Assembly (NCBI GenBank): GCA_023458315.1
Contig: JAEXAH010000123.1
Span: 1-60,863, forward strand
Length of the DNA: 60,863 bases
Source: Pseudomonadota bacterium
GTDB lineage: Bacteria > Pseudomonadota > Alphaproteobacteria > Rhodospirillales > Magnetospirillaceae
Direction of reading: 5' to 3'
Part shown: one piece after another, positions 1 to 8,954 of the stretch
Layout: each line of letters begins with the position of its first letter
Position numbering within the stretch: position 1 is the first letter of the stretch
Notes under the pieces: model-generated
What the model was told of the DNA's origin: nothing
Seen by the model: only the letters and a program-made list of their open reading frames with translations
The model's database searches: none
Position numbers and translations under genes: made by a program

Positions 1-74
1 CGCACGGTGATGTCCTCTTTCGTGTCCAGGAGACGCGCCAACGTCTGAACACGAGTAGAATCAACACCGTGCAC
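1..74 (-). CDS. Possible 5' end of a gene running off the left edge
   Basis: On the minus strand a reading frame opens with GTG directly after an in-frame TGA and stays open to the window edge, giving about 25 residues (VHGVDSTRVQTLARLL at the start). I do not recognise the protein. It is too short to judge coding potential, and no clear ribosome binding site is visible. A nearby inverted pair (GCACGGTG near position 2 and CACCGTGC near 65) could mean this is a repeat or mobile-element end instead. Confidence 0.22.
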   Translation of the reverse strand, partial: MHGVDSTRVQTLARLLDTKEDITV

Positions 75-89
75 TCAGTCCACAAAATC

Positions 90-125
90 TAAACCGGACA
101 GCCGTGGATCAAGTCCGGGCATGAC
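90..125. repeat. Fragment of a dispersed intergenic repeat
   Basis: The stretch beginning taaaccggacagccgtg and ending tccgggcatgac matches one end of the larger repeat seen near 55055-55080 and, inverted, near 8950. The rest of the 75-188 gap shows nothing coding. Confidence 0.55.
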
Positions 126-188
126 GGCGGAGAGGCTCTATCGACCGTGTTACGGCTGGATGGCGCCGTTGCCGGACAGGACCGCCGA

Positions 189-1106
189 TTACCCCCGCTG
201 TTTCTCGTAAGCCTGCACATGCAGATGGGCCAGCGCCAACAGCGGCGTGGCGATGGCTGCCGCTTGGGCGCGGTTCAGCATGTCGCCCAGGATGTGCTGG
301 CCCTCGGTGGCGCGTCCGGCCTGAATGTCGCGCAGCATGGAGGCGGTGGAGGCCGAGGCCGGATCGGTCAGCAGGGCCAGGGCCTCCTGTTGCGCAGTGG
401 CGCTGGGGGCGTGACCGGCGGCGGTGGCGACGGCGCAGGTTTCCGCGTACAGGCCACGCATGAAGGCATCGCCGCCCGGCGACGTCACGATGGCGCCCAG
501 GGGCGCCCGCATCAGACAGGTGGCCCCGGCCATGGCGGTAAGGAAGCTGTATTTCTCCCAGGCCGCCTGCATCAGAGTCTCGCTGGCCACCGTCTGGAAC
601 GGCGCCCGCGCACACACTTCCGCCAGCGCCCGCACCCGGTCGGACATGCCGCCCGTCCGTTCGCCAAAGGTCAGGCGGTGCAGCGCGGTCTGCCGCACGA
701 TCTCGCCATCCGGCCCGACCGAGGCGACGATATGGCACAGCCCGCCCAGCACCCGCCCGGCGCCGAAGGCGGCATCCAGCAATGCGTAATGGGACAGACC
801 GTTGAGCAACGGCACCACAATGGTTTCCGGTCCCACCGCCGGTGTGATGGCGGCGACGGCGCTGTCCAGATCATAGGACTTGCAACTCAGCACCACCACG
901 TCATAGGCGCCGTCCACCGTGTCGGCGGTGACGGTGCGGATGGGGAAACGGTCCTCGCCCTCCGGGGTGCGGATCACCAGACCGGTACGGGCCAGCGCCT
1001 CGGCGCGCTTGGGTCGCACCAGGAAGGTGATTTCGGCGCCGCCCCGTGCCAGCCAACCGCCGAAATAGCCGCCGGTGCCACCGGCACCGAGAACCAGGAT
1101 ACGCAT
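189..1106 (-). CDS. panE: 2-dehydropantoate 2-reductase (ketopantoate reductase family)
   Basis: This soluble enzyme of 305 residues is predicted to reduce ketopantoate to pantoate with NADPH, in pantothenate/CoA synthesis. The N-terminus carries a Rossmann fold with the GAGGTGG dinucleotide-binding loop at residues 8-14. It is followed by the family pattern in which a Lys sits in the 'LSCKSYD' strand and an Asn follows in 'LLNGL'. The C-terminal helical domain has the expected length. It lies immediately downstream of the SDR gene on the same strand, 10 bases away, so the two may be co-transcribed. Related ApbA/PanE paralogues act on other 2-oxo acids, so the substrate is inferred. Confidence 0.85.
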   Translation of the reverse strand: MRILVLGAGGTGGYFGGWLARGGAEITFLVRPKRAEALARTGLVIRTPEGEDRFPIRTVTADTVDGAYDVVVLSCKSYDLDSAVAAITPAVGPETIVVPLLNGLSHYALLDAAFGAGRVLGGLCHIVASVGPDGEIVRQTALHRLTFGERTGGMSDRVRALAEVCARAPFQTVASETLMQAAWEKYSFLTAMAGATCLMRAPLGAIVTSPGGDAFMRGLYAETCAVATAAGHAPSATAQQEALALLTDPASASTASMLRDIQAGRATEGQHILGDMLNRAQAAAIATPLLALAHLHVQAYEKQRG

Positions 1107-1116
1107 ATGGGAACTC

Positions 1117-1872
1117 CTAAGCTTTGGCGGGAAGACGCCGGGCGATCCAATCCATCACCGCGTCGGGCAGGGCCGCGCCCAGCCACGACGCCAGCGCCAT
1201 GGGCCAGGGATAGCTGATGCGGCCACGGTTTTTCGCCAGCCCCTTGGCCATGATGGCCGCCGCCTCGCGCGCTTCCATCAACATGGGCATGGGGAAATCG
1301 TTGCGGGCGGTGATGCGGCTTTTGACGAAGCCGGGGCAGATCACCGATACCCGGATATTGTCGCGCGCCAATTCGCCGCGCAGCCCCTCGCCCCACACCC
1401 GCACCGCCGCCTTGGACGCGCAATAGGCCGGGGCGCCGGGCATGCCGCGAAACGACGCCAGCGAACTCATGATGGCGATCTGTCCGACGCGGCGCGGCCG
1501 CATCAGTTCCACCGCCGGAAGCACGGTGTTCAGCACGCCGTCCACGTTGACGGAAAAAATCGCGCGGGTCTGGTCGCCGCTTTCGCCGCCCAGTCCGGTT
1601 CCCGCCGAAATCCCGGCATTGGCGATGACCAGATCCAAAGCGTGGACGGCGTCGCATTCCGCCACCCAGGCGGCCATGGCATCGCGGTCGGTGACATCCA
1701 GCACACGGGTCCACACCTCGGCCCCGGCATCGCGGCAGGCATGGGCCACCGACTCCAGCCGGGCGCCGTCGCGGCCCGACAGGAACAGGCGGCGGCGCGG
1801 CCTTGCGTAATGGCGGGCCAGGGCCTCGCCCAGCCCCGAGGATGCGCCGGTGATCAGGATGGCGGTGGGCAT
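1117..1872 (-). CDS. Short-chain dehydrogenase/reductase (SDR) family oxidoreductase
   Basis: This is a classical SDR of 251 residues with a Rossmann fold. The cofactor loop TGASSGLG lies near residues 8-15, the NAG strand is present as 'IANAGIS', the catalytic Ser is in 'IMSSLAS', and the active-site YxxxK is in 'YCASKAA'. The chosen start gives MPTAILITG; its ATG begins 4 bases after the HepT stop codon, which suggests translational coupling. The C-terminus has a hydrophobic 'WLGAALPDAVMDWI' stretch, as in membrane-associated DltE-like SDRs. The substrate cannot be told from the sequence. Confidence 0.85.
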   Translation of the reverse strand: MPTAILITGASSGLGEALARHYARPRRRLFLSGRDGARLESVAHACRDAGAEVWTRVLDVTDRDAMAAWVAECDAVHALDLVIANAGISAGTGLGGESGDQTRAIFSVNVDGVLNTVLPAVELMRPRRVGQIAIMSSLASFRGMPGAPAYCASKAAVRVWGEGLRGELARDNIRVSVICPGFVKSRITARNDFPMPMLMEAREAAAIMAKGLAKNRGRISYPWPMALASWLGAALPDAVMDWIARRLPAKA

Positions 1873-1876
1873 GGCT

Positions 1877-2224
1877 TCAACCCTCGCCACTGTCGGCCAG
1901 CACCGCCTTCAGCGGCGCCACCAGCGGCGGCAAATCGTTGCGGGCGGCGTCCAGGATGATCTCGGGGTCCACCGAATGGTATTCGTGCACCAGGATGTTG
2001 CGCATATCGCCGATGCGCGACCATGGAATGGCGGCGTGGCGGCGCTGGATGTGGCCGGGCACCCGCTTCGACGCCTCGCCCAGAACCTCAAGGTTGCGCA
2101 GCACCGCGTCCTGGGTGCGGCAATCCTCCACGAAGCGACTGCGCTCCATTCCCTCGACGTAGGAGGTGATCCGCTCGATCGCCTCCAGCATGTCCTCGAC
2201 CCGCACCCGCCAATCCTTGCTCAC
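1877..2224 (-). CDS. HepT-like ribonuclease toxin (DUF86)
   Basis: This small all-helical protein of 115 residues belongs to the HepT/DUF86 family, the toxin half of MntA-HepT modules. The family's RNase-type RX4-HXY motif is intact as RNILVHEY. The start is taken as GTG at 2224, because it forms a GTGA overlap with the stop of the upstream nucleotidyltransferase; a longer reading to 2260 would overlap that gene by 40 bases. In studied MntA-HepT pairs the nucleotidyltransferase neutralises HepT by AMPylating the Tyr of this motif, and that Tyr is present here. The function is inferred from the family and the gene pairing. Confidence 0.85.
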   Translation of the reverse strand: MSKDWRVRVEDMLEAIERITSYVEGMERSRFVEDCRTQDAVLRNLEVLGEASKRVPGHIQRRHAAIPWSRIGDMRNILVHEYHSVDPEIILDAARNDLPPLVAPLKAVLADSGEG

Positions 2225-2664
2225 AGTTCGCACGCCTCCTCTCCGAACACCGGCATGCACTCCGCCAGGATGCGGTCGCGCAGGCGCGGGCGGATGTTGC
2301 CCTTGGTAATAAGGTCCACCGGCCGCCCCAGCAGCCCCTCCAGCGCGTGTTTCAGTTCGACGTAGCGGAACAGGCCGCCCGGCTGGCCGGGGGCGAATTC
2401 CACCATCAGATCCACGTCGGACATGGGCTTGGCCTCGTCGCGCACCACCGATCCGAACAGCGACGCCGACAGCACGCCGAAGCGTTCGAACAGGTCGCGG
2501 TGGCAGCGCAGGGTATCGACGACCTCGTCACGGGTGATGGGGGCGCGCTGGCGCGACACCCGCGCCGCATAGGACCGCACCGCGTCCACCTTGTCGGCGG
2601 GAACGCGCACGGTCAGTTCCAGGACGTTGGGGCGCCCGCGAGCGGGCCTGCGGCGATCCTTCAT
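2221..2664 (-). CDS. MntA-like minimal nucleotidyltransferase antitoxin with N-terminal extension
   Basis: This protein of 147 residues is a MNT-type nucleotidyltransferase. Its GSX10DXD motif is intact: 'LFGSVV' followed ten residues later by 'DVDLMVEF'. It precedes and overlaps the HepT-like toxin by 4 bases, the standard layout of MntA-HepT pairs. The first 60 or so residues are extra for the family: a basic segment, then 'LELTVRVPADKVDAVRSYA', which reads like a beta-strand plus helix of a ribbon-helix-helix DNA-binding fold. That would suit autoregulation, but this is inference. ATG at 2664 was chosen over TTG at 2670. Confidence 0.82.
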   Translation of the reverse strand: MKDRRRPARGRPNVLELTVRVPADKVDAVRSYAARVSRQRAPITRDEVVDTLRCHRDLFERFGVLSASLFGSVVRDEAKPMSDVDLMVEFAPGQPGGLFRYVELKHALEGLLGRPVDLITKGNIRPRLRDRILAECMPVFGEEACEL

Positions 2665-2768
2665 GGACAAAGGATAATCCGCCGGGCGCGGCTTAGGAAC
2701 GGGGATTGTTGGGGCCGGGGGTTGCGGCTATAACCCATGCCAGCCAATCAACGCCGAGGAGAGCCGTC

Positions 2769-3665
2769 TTGTCCGTCGCCAGCATGACCGGCTATGCCCG
2801 TGCCGAGGGCCGCGACGCCCAGATGAACTGGGTGTGGGAGGCCAAGACCGTCAACGGCCGCGGCCTGGAAATCCGTTGCCGCCTTCCGTCCGGCCACGAT
2901 GCCCTGGAAGTGGCGGCGCGCGAGGCGGCGGGGCGCAAGCTCAAGCGCGGCAATCTGCAATTGTCGCTGAATGTCGGCCGCGTCGCCGACGCCCCGGCGC
3001 TGCGCGTCAACCACGAATTGCTGAACCAGATCCTGGCGCTGGTGGACGGCATCGGCGCCTCGCACCAGAACATCGCCCCGGCGCGCTGGGACGGCATCCT
3101 GGCCATCAAGGGCGTGCTGGAGCCGGTCGAGGCCGAACTGGACGACGCCGAGGCGGTGCGCGCCGCCCGTGAGGCCGCCATGAAGGCGACGCTGGAACAG
3201 GTGCTGGACCAACTGGCCGCCATGCGCCTGTCGGAAGGGGCGCGCATCCAGCGGGTGCTGCTGTCGCAACTGGACGAGATCGCAATCCTGGCCGATCGCG
3301 CCGGGGCCACCGCGTCGCTGCGGCCCGAGGCGGTGCGCGAGCGGCTGCGCCATCAGGTGGCCGCCGTGCTGGACTCGGTCCCCGCCTTGTCCGAGGACCG
3401 CATCGCCCAGGAAGTGGCGCTGATCGCCGTCAAGGCCGACGTGCGCGAGGAACTGGACCGCCTGCGCGCCCATGTGGCCGCCGCCCGCGACCTGATCGCC
3501 GAGGGCGGCGCGGTGGGGCGCAAGCTGGATTTTCTGTCCCAGGAATTCAACCGCGAAGCCAACACCCTGTGTTCCAAATCGTCGGACGTGGAGCTGACCC
3601 GCATCGGCCTGGACCTCAAGGCGGTGATCGACCAGTTCCGCGAGCAGGTCCAGAACATCGAATGA
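2769..3665 (+). CDS. yicC: YicC family endoribonuclease/RNA stability factor
   Basis: This protein of 298 residues has the YicC N-terminal signature SMTGYARAEG and the DUF1732 C-terminus with 'KLDFLSQEFNREANTLCSKS' near its end. E. coli YicC has been linked to RNA turnover as an endoribonuclease. A GAGGAG ribosome binding site lies 5-10 bases before the TTG at 2769, which I prefer over ATG at 2784. The stop overlaps the next gene (ATGA), and yicC-gmk adjacency is common in bacteria, so the two are very probably one operon. Confidence 0.9.
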   Translation: MSVASMTGYARAEGRDAQMNWVWEAKTVNGRGLEIRCRLPSGHDALEVAAREAAGRKLKRGNLQLSLNVGRVADAPALRVNHELLNQILALVDGIGASHQNIAPARWDGILAIKGVLEPVEAELDDAEAVRAAREAAMKATLEQVLDQLAAMRLSEGARIQRVLLSQLDEIAILADRAGATASLRPEAVRERLRHQVAAVLDSVPALSEDRIAQEVALIAVKADVREELDRLRAHVAAARDLIAEGGAVGRKLDFLSQEFNREANTLCSKSSDVELTRIGLDLKAVIDQFREQVQNIE

Positions 3666-4330
3666 TCCAGGATACCCCCATGCGCTTTCCGCCCGCCAAT
3701 CTTCCCACCGTCGCCCGTCGCGGCCTGATGCTGGTGCTGTCGTCGCCGTCCGGCGCGGGCAAGAGCACCATCGCCCGCGCCCTGCTGGAACGCGACCCCG
3801 ACATCGCCATGTCGGTGTCGTGCACCACCCGCCCGCCGCGTCCCGGCGAGGTGGACGGCAAGGATTACCACTTCGTCAGTGTCGAAACCTTCCAGAAGAT
3901 GGTGGCCGACGGCCAGTTCCTGGAACACGCCAAGGTGTTCGACAATTATTACGGCACGCCGCGCCAGCCGGTCGAGGACGCCCTGGCCTCGGGCCGCGAC
4001 GTGCTGTTCGACATCGATTGGCAGGGCACCCAGCAATTGGGACAGAACGCGCGGGCCGATCTGGTGACGGTGTTCATCCTGCCGCCGTCGGTCGAGGAAC
4101 TGGAACGCCGCCTGCGCGGCCGCGCCCAGGACCCGGAAGAGGTGGTGAAGAAGCGCATGGCCAAGGCCGGCGACGAGATGAGCCACTGGTTCGAATACGA
4201 TTACATCCTGCTGAACACTGAGGTCGACCGCTCCATCGCCCGCGTCCAGTCCGTCCTGGATTCCGAGCGCCTGAAGCGTGACCGTCAGGTGGGCATGGCC
4301 GCTTTCGTCAACCGCCTGCGCGGCGAATGA
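3662..4330 (+). CDS. gmk: Guanylate kinase
   Basis: This enzyme phosphorylates GMP to GDP in purine nucleotide metabolism, in the cytoplasm. The P-loop GAGKST follows 'LMLVLSSPS', and the GMP-binding region reads 'SCTTRPPRPGEVDGKDYHFV', the family hallmark. The length of 222 residues is normal. The ATG at 3662 overlaps the yicC stop; an internal ATG at 3680 is an alternative that still leaves the P-loop intact. Its own stop overlaps the ATG of the downstream glycosyltransferase. Confidence 0.96.
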   Translation: MIQDTPMRFPPANLPTVARRGLMLVLSSPSGAGKSTIARALLERDPDIAMSVSCTTRPPRPGEVDGKDYHFVSVETFQKMVADGQFLEHAKVFDNYYGTPRQPVEDALASGRDVLFDIDWQGTQQLGQNARADLVTVFILPPSVEELERRLRGRAQDPEEVVKKRMAKAGDEMSHWFEYDYILLNTEVDRSIARVQSVLDSERLKRDRQVGMAAFVNRLRGE

Positions 4331-5307
4331 TGGCCGCCGGGAATCCGTCCTCCATCCTGGTCTATGTGGGCCTGGACGCGGTCGGCGACGGCCTGATGAA
4401 GCTGCCGTTCCTGCGGGCGCTGCGCACCGCCTTTCCCGCCGCCCGCATCACCTGGATGGCGGGCAAGGGCCATACCGTCTATGCCGGGTCGCTGGCGCCG
4501 CTGGTGGCCGGGCTGGTGGACGAGGTGCTGGACGAGGCCCAGGTCGGCAGCCGTGCCGCCGAGCTGGTGGGGGGGCGCCCCCTGCCCGGCCGGTCGTTCG
4601 ACCTGATCATCGACACCCAGCGCCGCCTGCTGACCACGCTGATCCTGCGCCGGGTGCGCCATGGCCGCTTCATCTCGGCCGCCGCCAATTTCCTGCTGTC
4701 CGCCGCCCGCCCGGCCCCGGGCTGGAAGCGTCCGGCCGCCATGATCGGCCAGTTGCTGACATTGGTGGAACTGGCCTCGGGCCGTCCGGCATCGGCCGAG
4801 GCGCCGCTGCCGCGCGACCCCGCCATCGAGGCCCGGGCCGATGCCCTGCTGCCGCCGGGCAAGACCTATCTGGGCTTCGCCCCCGGCGCCGGCGGCAAGT
4901 ACAAGTGCTGGCCGCTGGAACGCTATGTGGAACTGGCCGCCCGTCAGCGCGCCGCCGTGCCGGTGTTCCTGTTGGGACCGGCCGAGACGGAATGGGTGGC
5001 GCCCATCCGTGCCGCCCTGCCCCACGCCTTGCTGCCGTTGCAGGCGGTGGACAAGGCGCCGCCCGCCTTGACCATCGCCCTGGGCCGCCGTCTGGCGGCG
5101 GCGGTGGCCAACGATTCCGGCACCGGCCACATGCTGGCCGCCGCCGACACGCCGCTGGTGTCGCTGTTCGGCCCGACCCCGCCCGAGAAATTCGCCCCCG
5201 CCGCCCGCCGCCTGACCATCCTCCGCGCCCAGGATTTCGGCGCCGAGGCCATGGCGGCCATCCCGGTGGACGCGGTGGCGGAAGCGTTGGAAAAGCTGGG
5301 GCGCTAG
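4327..5307 (+). CDS. Glycosyltransferase family 9 (heptosyltransferase-like)
   Basis: This protein of 326 residues has the two Rossmann-like lobes of the GT9/ADP-heptose:LPS heptosyltransferase family. Recognisable segments are 'GLDAVGDGLMKLPFLRALR' at the N-terminus, 'GFAPGAGGKYKCWPLERY' at the start of the second lobe, and 'NDSGTGHMLAA' with 'SLFGPTPPEKFAP' near the end. Its start codon overlaps the gmk stop. A role in lipopolysaccharide core or another surface glycan is inferred; donor and acceptor cannot be deduced. Confidence 0.82.
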   Translation: MMAAGNPSSILVYVGLDAVGDGLMKLPFLRALRTAFPAARITWMAGKGHTVYAGSLAPLVAGLVDEVLDEAQVGSRAAELVGGRPLPGRSFDLIIDTQRRLLTTLILRRVRHGRFISAAANFLLSAARPAPGWKRPAAMIGQLLTLVELASGRPASAEAPLPRDPAIEARADALLPPGKTYLGFAPGAGGKYKCWPLERYVELAARQRAAVPVFLLGPAETEWVAPIRAALPHALLPLQAVDKAPPALTIALGRRLAAAVANDSGTGHMLAAADTPLVSLFGPTPPEKFAPAARRLTILRAQDFGAEAMAAIPVDAVAEALEKLGR

Positions 5308-5385
5308 CCCCCCTTTGCTTTGACCCTGGCGGCACCAGCCGCTACCATCGCCGCAATGATTTTTTCTGCTTTCCCTGGGGATTTC

Positions 5386-5910
5386 ATGAACATCAAGGAC
5401 CATATCCGCGGCATTCCCGATTTTCCCAAGCCGGGCATCCTGTTCTACGACATCTCGACCCTGCTGGCCCATGCCGATGCCTGGCAGGTGGCCATGGGCC
5501 GCGTCGCCCATGCCGTGCGCAAATTCCAGCCGGACATCGTGGCGGGCATCGAATCGCGCGGCTTCCTGGTGGCGGCGCCGCTGGCGCTGAAGCTGGGGTC
5601 GGGCTTCATCATGCTACGGAAAAAGGGCAAGCTGCCGGGCAAGACCGTGCGCCACGATTACGCCCTGGAATACGGCACCGACTGCATCGAGATCCAGGAA
5701 GACGCCATCAAGCCGGGCCAGCGCGTGGTGGTGGTGGACGACCTTCTCGCCACCGGCGGCACCATGGCGGCAGGCATCGAATTGCTGCGCCAGGTGGGGG
5801 CCGAGGTGGTGGGCGTCTCGACCCTGATCGAGCTGAACTTCCTGCCCGGCCGCCAGCGGCTGGAGGCCATGGGCGTTCCCGTCACCAGTCTGGTGTCCTA
5901 CGACGAATAG
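5386..5910 (+). CDS. apt: Adenine phosphoribosyltransferase
   Basis: This purine-salvage enzyme makes AMP from adenine and PRPP. It has 174 residues from the ATG at 5386, the usual length. The family start 'IKDHIRGIPDFPKPGILFYDI' segment and the PRPP-binding loop 'VVVVDDLLATGGTM' are both clear. A GGGGAT precedes the start. The upstream in-frame region (from 5320) is not conserved in the family and is treated as leader. Confidence 0.96.
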   Translation: MNIKDHIRGIPDFPKPGILFYDISTLLAHADAWQVAMGRVAHAVRKFQPDIVAGIESRGFLVAAPLALKLGSGFIMLRKKGKLPGKTVRHDYALEYGTDCIEIQEDAIKPGQRVVVVDDLLATGGTMAAGIELLRQVGAEVVGVSTLIELNFLPGRQRLEAMGVPVTSLVSYDE

Positions 5911-5949
5911 CCCGCGCCGGAACGCAGCGACGAGCAGGAGCCGGACGCC

Positions 5950-8895
5950 ATGGAATTCGCGCTACAGGCGGCACTGCTGGGAGCAGTGATGGGATCGGCC
6001 CTGCTGGCCGTGACCACGGTCTATGGCTGGAGCCTTCCCGCCGCCCCCCCGGCCTATGGCTGGTGGGCGGCGGCCTTCATCCTGGAGGCCGCCAGCAAGG
6101 CGGTTCTGCTGTCGGGGGGGACGCCGCCGCCGCTGGACATGTCGGACATCCTGCACGGATTGTCGGCCGGACTGTCGCTGTGCGGCGCCATTTCCTTCAT
6201 CGGCGGCCGGGTCGGACCGCCGATGATGGTGTCCGGGCTGGTGGCCGCCACCATCTGGGCGGTGCTGGCCCATCTGATCCGCAACCGCCTTCAGCTTGAG
6301 GCATTGCCGCTGTTCGGCATCGGCGGCCTGCCGCTGCTGCTGGCCGCCTGGGGCTTCCTGAGCCGCGACGGGCTGGCCGTCAACAGCACGGCCCACCGGG
6401 CGGCGGCCTTCGCCTTCGGCGCCTCGGGCCTGCACGAGTTGGCGGCGCCGCTGCTGCACAGCCATCACGGCCTTGCCACCTGGAGCTTCGTCGCCTCGCA
6501 ATTCCTGTCCATGGTCATGGCCGTGACCATGCTGATGGTGGTGCTGCGCCGCCAGCAGGCCCTGGTGGAAAGCGAGGGCCAGCGCGCCAACCTGCTGCAA
6601 AGCCGTCTGGTGGACGCCCTGGGCAGCGTGCAGGACGCGGTGGCGCTGTTCGACGGCAACGACCGCCTTGTCACCTGCAACAACCTGTACCGCGAATTCC
6701 TGGCCCCCGCCGCCGATTCCATCCGCCCCGGACGGCGGTTCGAGGACATCCTGCGCGCCGAGGCCGAACACGGCGTGGTGCCCGACGCGCGCGGCCGCGA
6801 GAACGACTGGCTGTTCGACATGCTGGCCGACCATGCCAACGCCGAAACCTCGGGCCGCGAATTCCAGTTGTGGGACGGGCGCTGGGTGGCGGTCAGCGTC
6901 TACCGCACCGCCGACGGCGGCCATCTGCGCATCCTGCGCGACGTCACCACCCGCCGCCAGACCGAGGCGTCGCTGCATGAAAGCCTGAACTGGCTGCGCG
7001 GCATCATGGATACGGTGGTGGACGGCATCATCACCATCGACGACACCGGCACGGTCCTGTCCTTCAACCCCTCGGCCGAACGCATCTTCGGCTACGACGC
7101 CACCGAGGTGGTGGGCCGCAACGTCAACATGCTGATGCCCGAACCCTATCATTCCGCCCATGACGGCTATCTGCGGCGCTATGCCGAAACCGGCGAGGCG
7201 CGCATCGTCGGCATCGGCCGCCAGGTGCGGGGACGGCGCAAGGACGGCGCGGAATTTCCCCTGGACCTGGCCGTCACCCAGATGCGCCAGGGCGACATGA
7301 TCACCTTCATCGGCGTGGTGCGCGACATCACCGACCGCAAACGGGTCGAGGACGCGCTGGTGGAAAGCGAACAACGCTTCCGCGATCTGGCCGAATCGGC
7401 GTCGGACTGGTTCTGGGAAATGGACGCCGACACCCAGTTCACCTTCGTCTCGGGCCGGGTGCGACAGGTGCTGGGCGTCGGCCCCAGCTTCTTCATCGGC
7501 CGCCAGTTCATGGAACTGGCCGAAAGCGGCGCCCAGTTGGAGGAATGGGAACAGCAGATGGCCGTCATGCGCGGCCACCGGCCGTTCCGCGGCTTCGTGT
7601 TCTCGCACCGGCTGCCGTCCGGCGCCCTGAAATACGTGGAAATGGCCGGACGCCCGGCCTTCGACGCCGACGGCCTGTTCTGCGGCTATCGCGGCACCGC
7701 CACCGACATCACGCCGCTGAAGCGCCACGAACAGGAACTGGCCACCCAATCGGCGCAGCGTCAGGCCATCATCGACAACATGGGCCACGGCGTGGTGGTG
7801 TTCGACCGTGCCGAACGGCTGCTGGCGCTGAACCAGCCCGCCCGCCTGCTGCTGGATTTGCCCGAAACCAGCGGCGCCCCCGACACCCTGGAATCCCTGC
7901 TGCTGCATCTGGCGTTGCAGGGCGAGTTCGGGCGCGGCAACGTCATGATCAAGGTGACGCGGCGGCTGACCCGACTGCGGCGGTCGCCCCATCAGGTGTT
8001 CGAACACGCCCGCCCCAGCGGCATGGTGCTGGAAGTCCGCTCGACCGCCATGCCCGGCGGCGGGCTGATCCTGACCTTCGGCGACATCACCGACCGCAAG
8101 AAGGTCGAGGACACCCTGCGCGAAGCCAAGGAAGCGGCCGAGCGCGGCAACCGCGCCAAGGCCACCTTCCTGGCCAACATCAGCCACGAACTGCGCACGC
8201 CGCTGAACGCCATCATCGGCTTTTCCGAACTGATGAAGCACGAGATCTTCGGGCCGATGGAACCGGTGTCGTACCGGTCCTACGTGGACGACATCCACGA
8301 AAGCGGCATGCACCTGCTGGAACTGATCAACGACATCCTGGACATGTCCAAGGCCGAGGCGGGCATGACCGATCTGGTGGACAGCGTGGTGGACGTGGCC
8401 GCCATCATCCGATCGTCGCTGCGCATGATGGGCCGCCGCGCCGGGGCCAACGGCGTCGAACTGGTGGAACGCATCCCCGACGACCTGCCGTTCCTGCGCG
8501 CCGACGAACGCCGCCTGCGCCAGATCGTGCTGAACCTGGTGTCCAACGCCGTCAAGTTCACCGAGGATGGCGGTTCCGTCACCGTCGCCGCCGCCAACGA
8601 TGCCGAGGGGTTCCACCTGACGGTGTCCGATACCGGCATCGGCATGACGCCCGAGGATCTGGAACGGGTGATGCAGCCCTTCGTCCAGGCGGATTCGCGG
8701 CTGTCGCGCAAATACGAAGGCACCGGCCTGGGCCTGCCGCTGACCAAGGCGCTGGTGGTCGCCCATGGCGGCACCATGATCATGAAATCCGTGCCCGACC
8801 AGGGCACCACGGTGGACATCCTGCTGCCCGCCAGCCGCGTCATCACCAACGCGGCCGAAGCCATCGCCGCCGAGGAAGTGATGCGGCGGGGGTAA
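5950..8895 (+). CDS. Membrane-anchored multi-PAS histidine kinase with a FixL-like haem PAS
   Basis: This sensor kinase has 981 residues. The first ~200 form about seven hydrophobic segments. Four PAS domains follow (roughly 220-335, 350-465, 475-590 and 600-715), then HisKA with phosphoacceptor H746 in 'NISHELRTPLNAIIG' and a HATPase_c domain with 'NLVSNAVKF' and 'GTGLGLPLT'. The second PAS closely resembles the oxygen-sensing domain of FixL: counting from the GIGR motif, H404, R410 and R424 correspond to the proximal haem His200, Arg206 and Arg220 of Bradyrhizobium FixL. This suggests a haem-based gas sensor. There is no receiver domain, and no response regulator lies next to it, so the partner is unknown. 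A candidate ribosome binding site (GAGCAGGAG) precedes the ATG. Confidence 0.9.
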   Translation: MEFALQAALLGAVMGSALLAVTTVYGWSLPAAPPAYGWWAAAFILEAASKAVLLSGGTPPPLDMSDILHGLSAGLSLCGAISFIGGRVGPPMMVSGLVAATIWAVLAHLIRNRLQLEALPLFGIGGLPLLLAAWGFLSRDGLAVNSTAHRAAAFAFGASGLHELAAPLLHSHHGLATWSFVASQFLSMVMAVTMLMVVLRRQQALVESEGQRANLLQSRLVDALGSVQDAVALFDGNDRLVTCNNLYREFLAPAADSIRPGRRFEDILRAEAEHGVVPDARGRENDWLFDMLADHANAETSGREFQLWDGRWVAVSVYRTADGGHLRILRDVTTRRQTEASLHESLNWLRGIMDTVVDGIITIDDTGTVLSFNPSAERIFGYDATEVVGRNVNMLMPEPYHSAHDGYLRRYAETGEARIVGIGRQVRGRRKDGAEFPLDLAVTQMRQGDMITFIGVVRDITDRKRVEDALVESEQRFRDLAESASDWFWEMDADTQFTFVSGRVRQVLGVGPSFFIGRQFMELAESGAQLEEWEQQMAVMRGHRPFRGFVFSHRLPSGALKYVEMAGRPAFDADGLFCGYRGTATDITPLKRHEQELATQSAQRQAIIDNMGHGVVVFDRAERLLALNQPARLLLDLPETSGAPDTLESLLLHLALQGEFGRGNVMIKVTRRLTRLRRSPHQVFEHARPSGMVLEVRSTAMPGGGLILTFGDITDRKKVEDTLREAKEAAERGNRAKATFLANISHELRTPLNAIIGFSELMKHEIFGPMEPVSYRSYVDDIHESGMHLLELINDILDMSKAEAGMTDLVDSVVDVAAIIRSSLRMMGRRAGANGVELVERIPDDLPFLRADERRLRQIVLNLVSNAVKFTEDGGSVTVAAANDAEGFHLTVSDTGIGMTPEDLERVMQPFVQADSRLSRKYEGTGLGLPLTKALVVAHGGTMIMKSVPDQGTTVDILLPASRVITNAAEAIAAEEVMRRG

Positions 8896-8954
8896 GGGGG
8901 AACGGAAAGACGGCAACAGGCGGCGCCGCGTGGATGCCCGTGTCAAGCACACTG

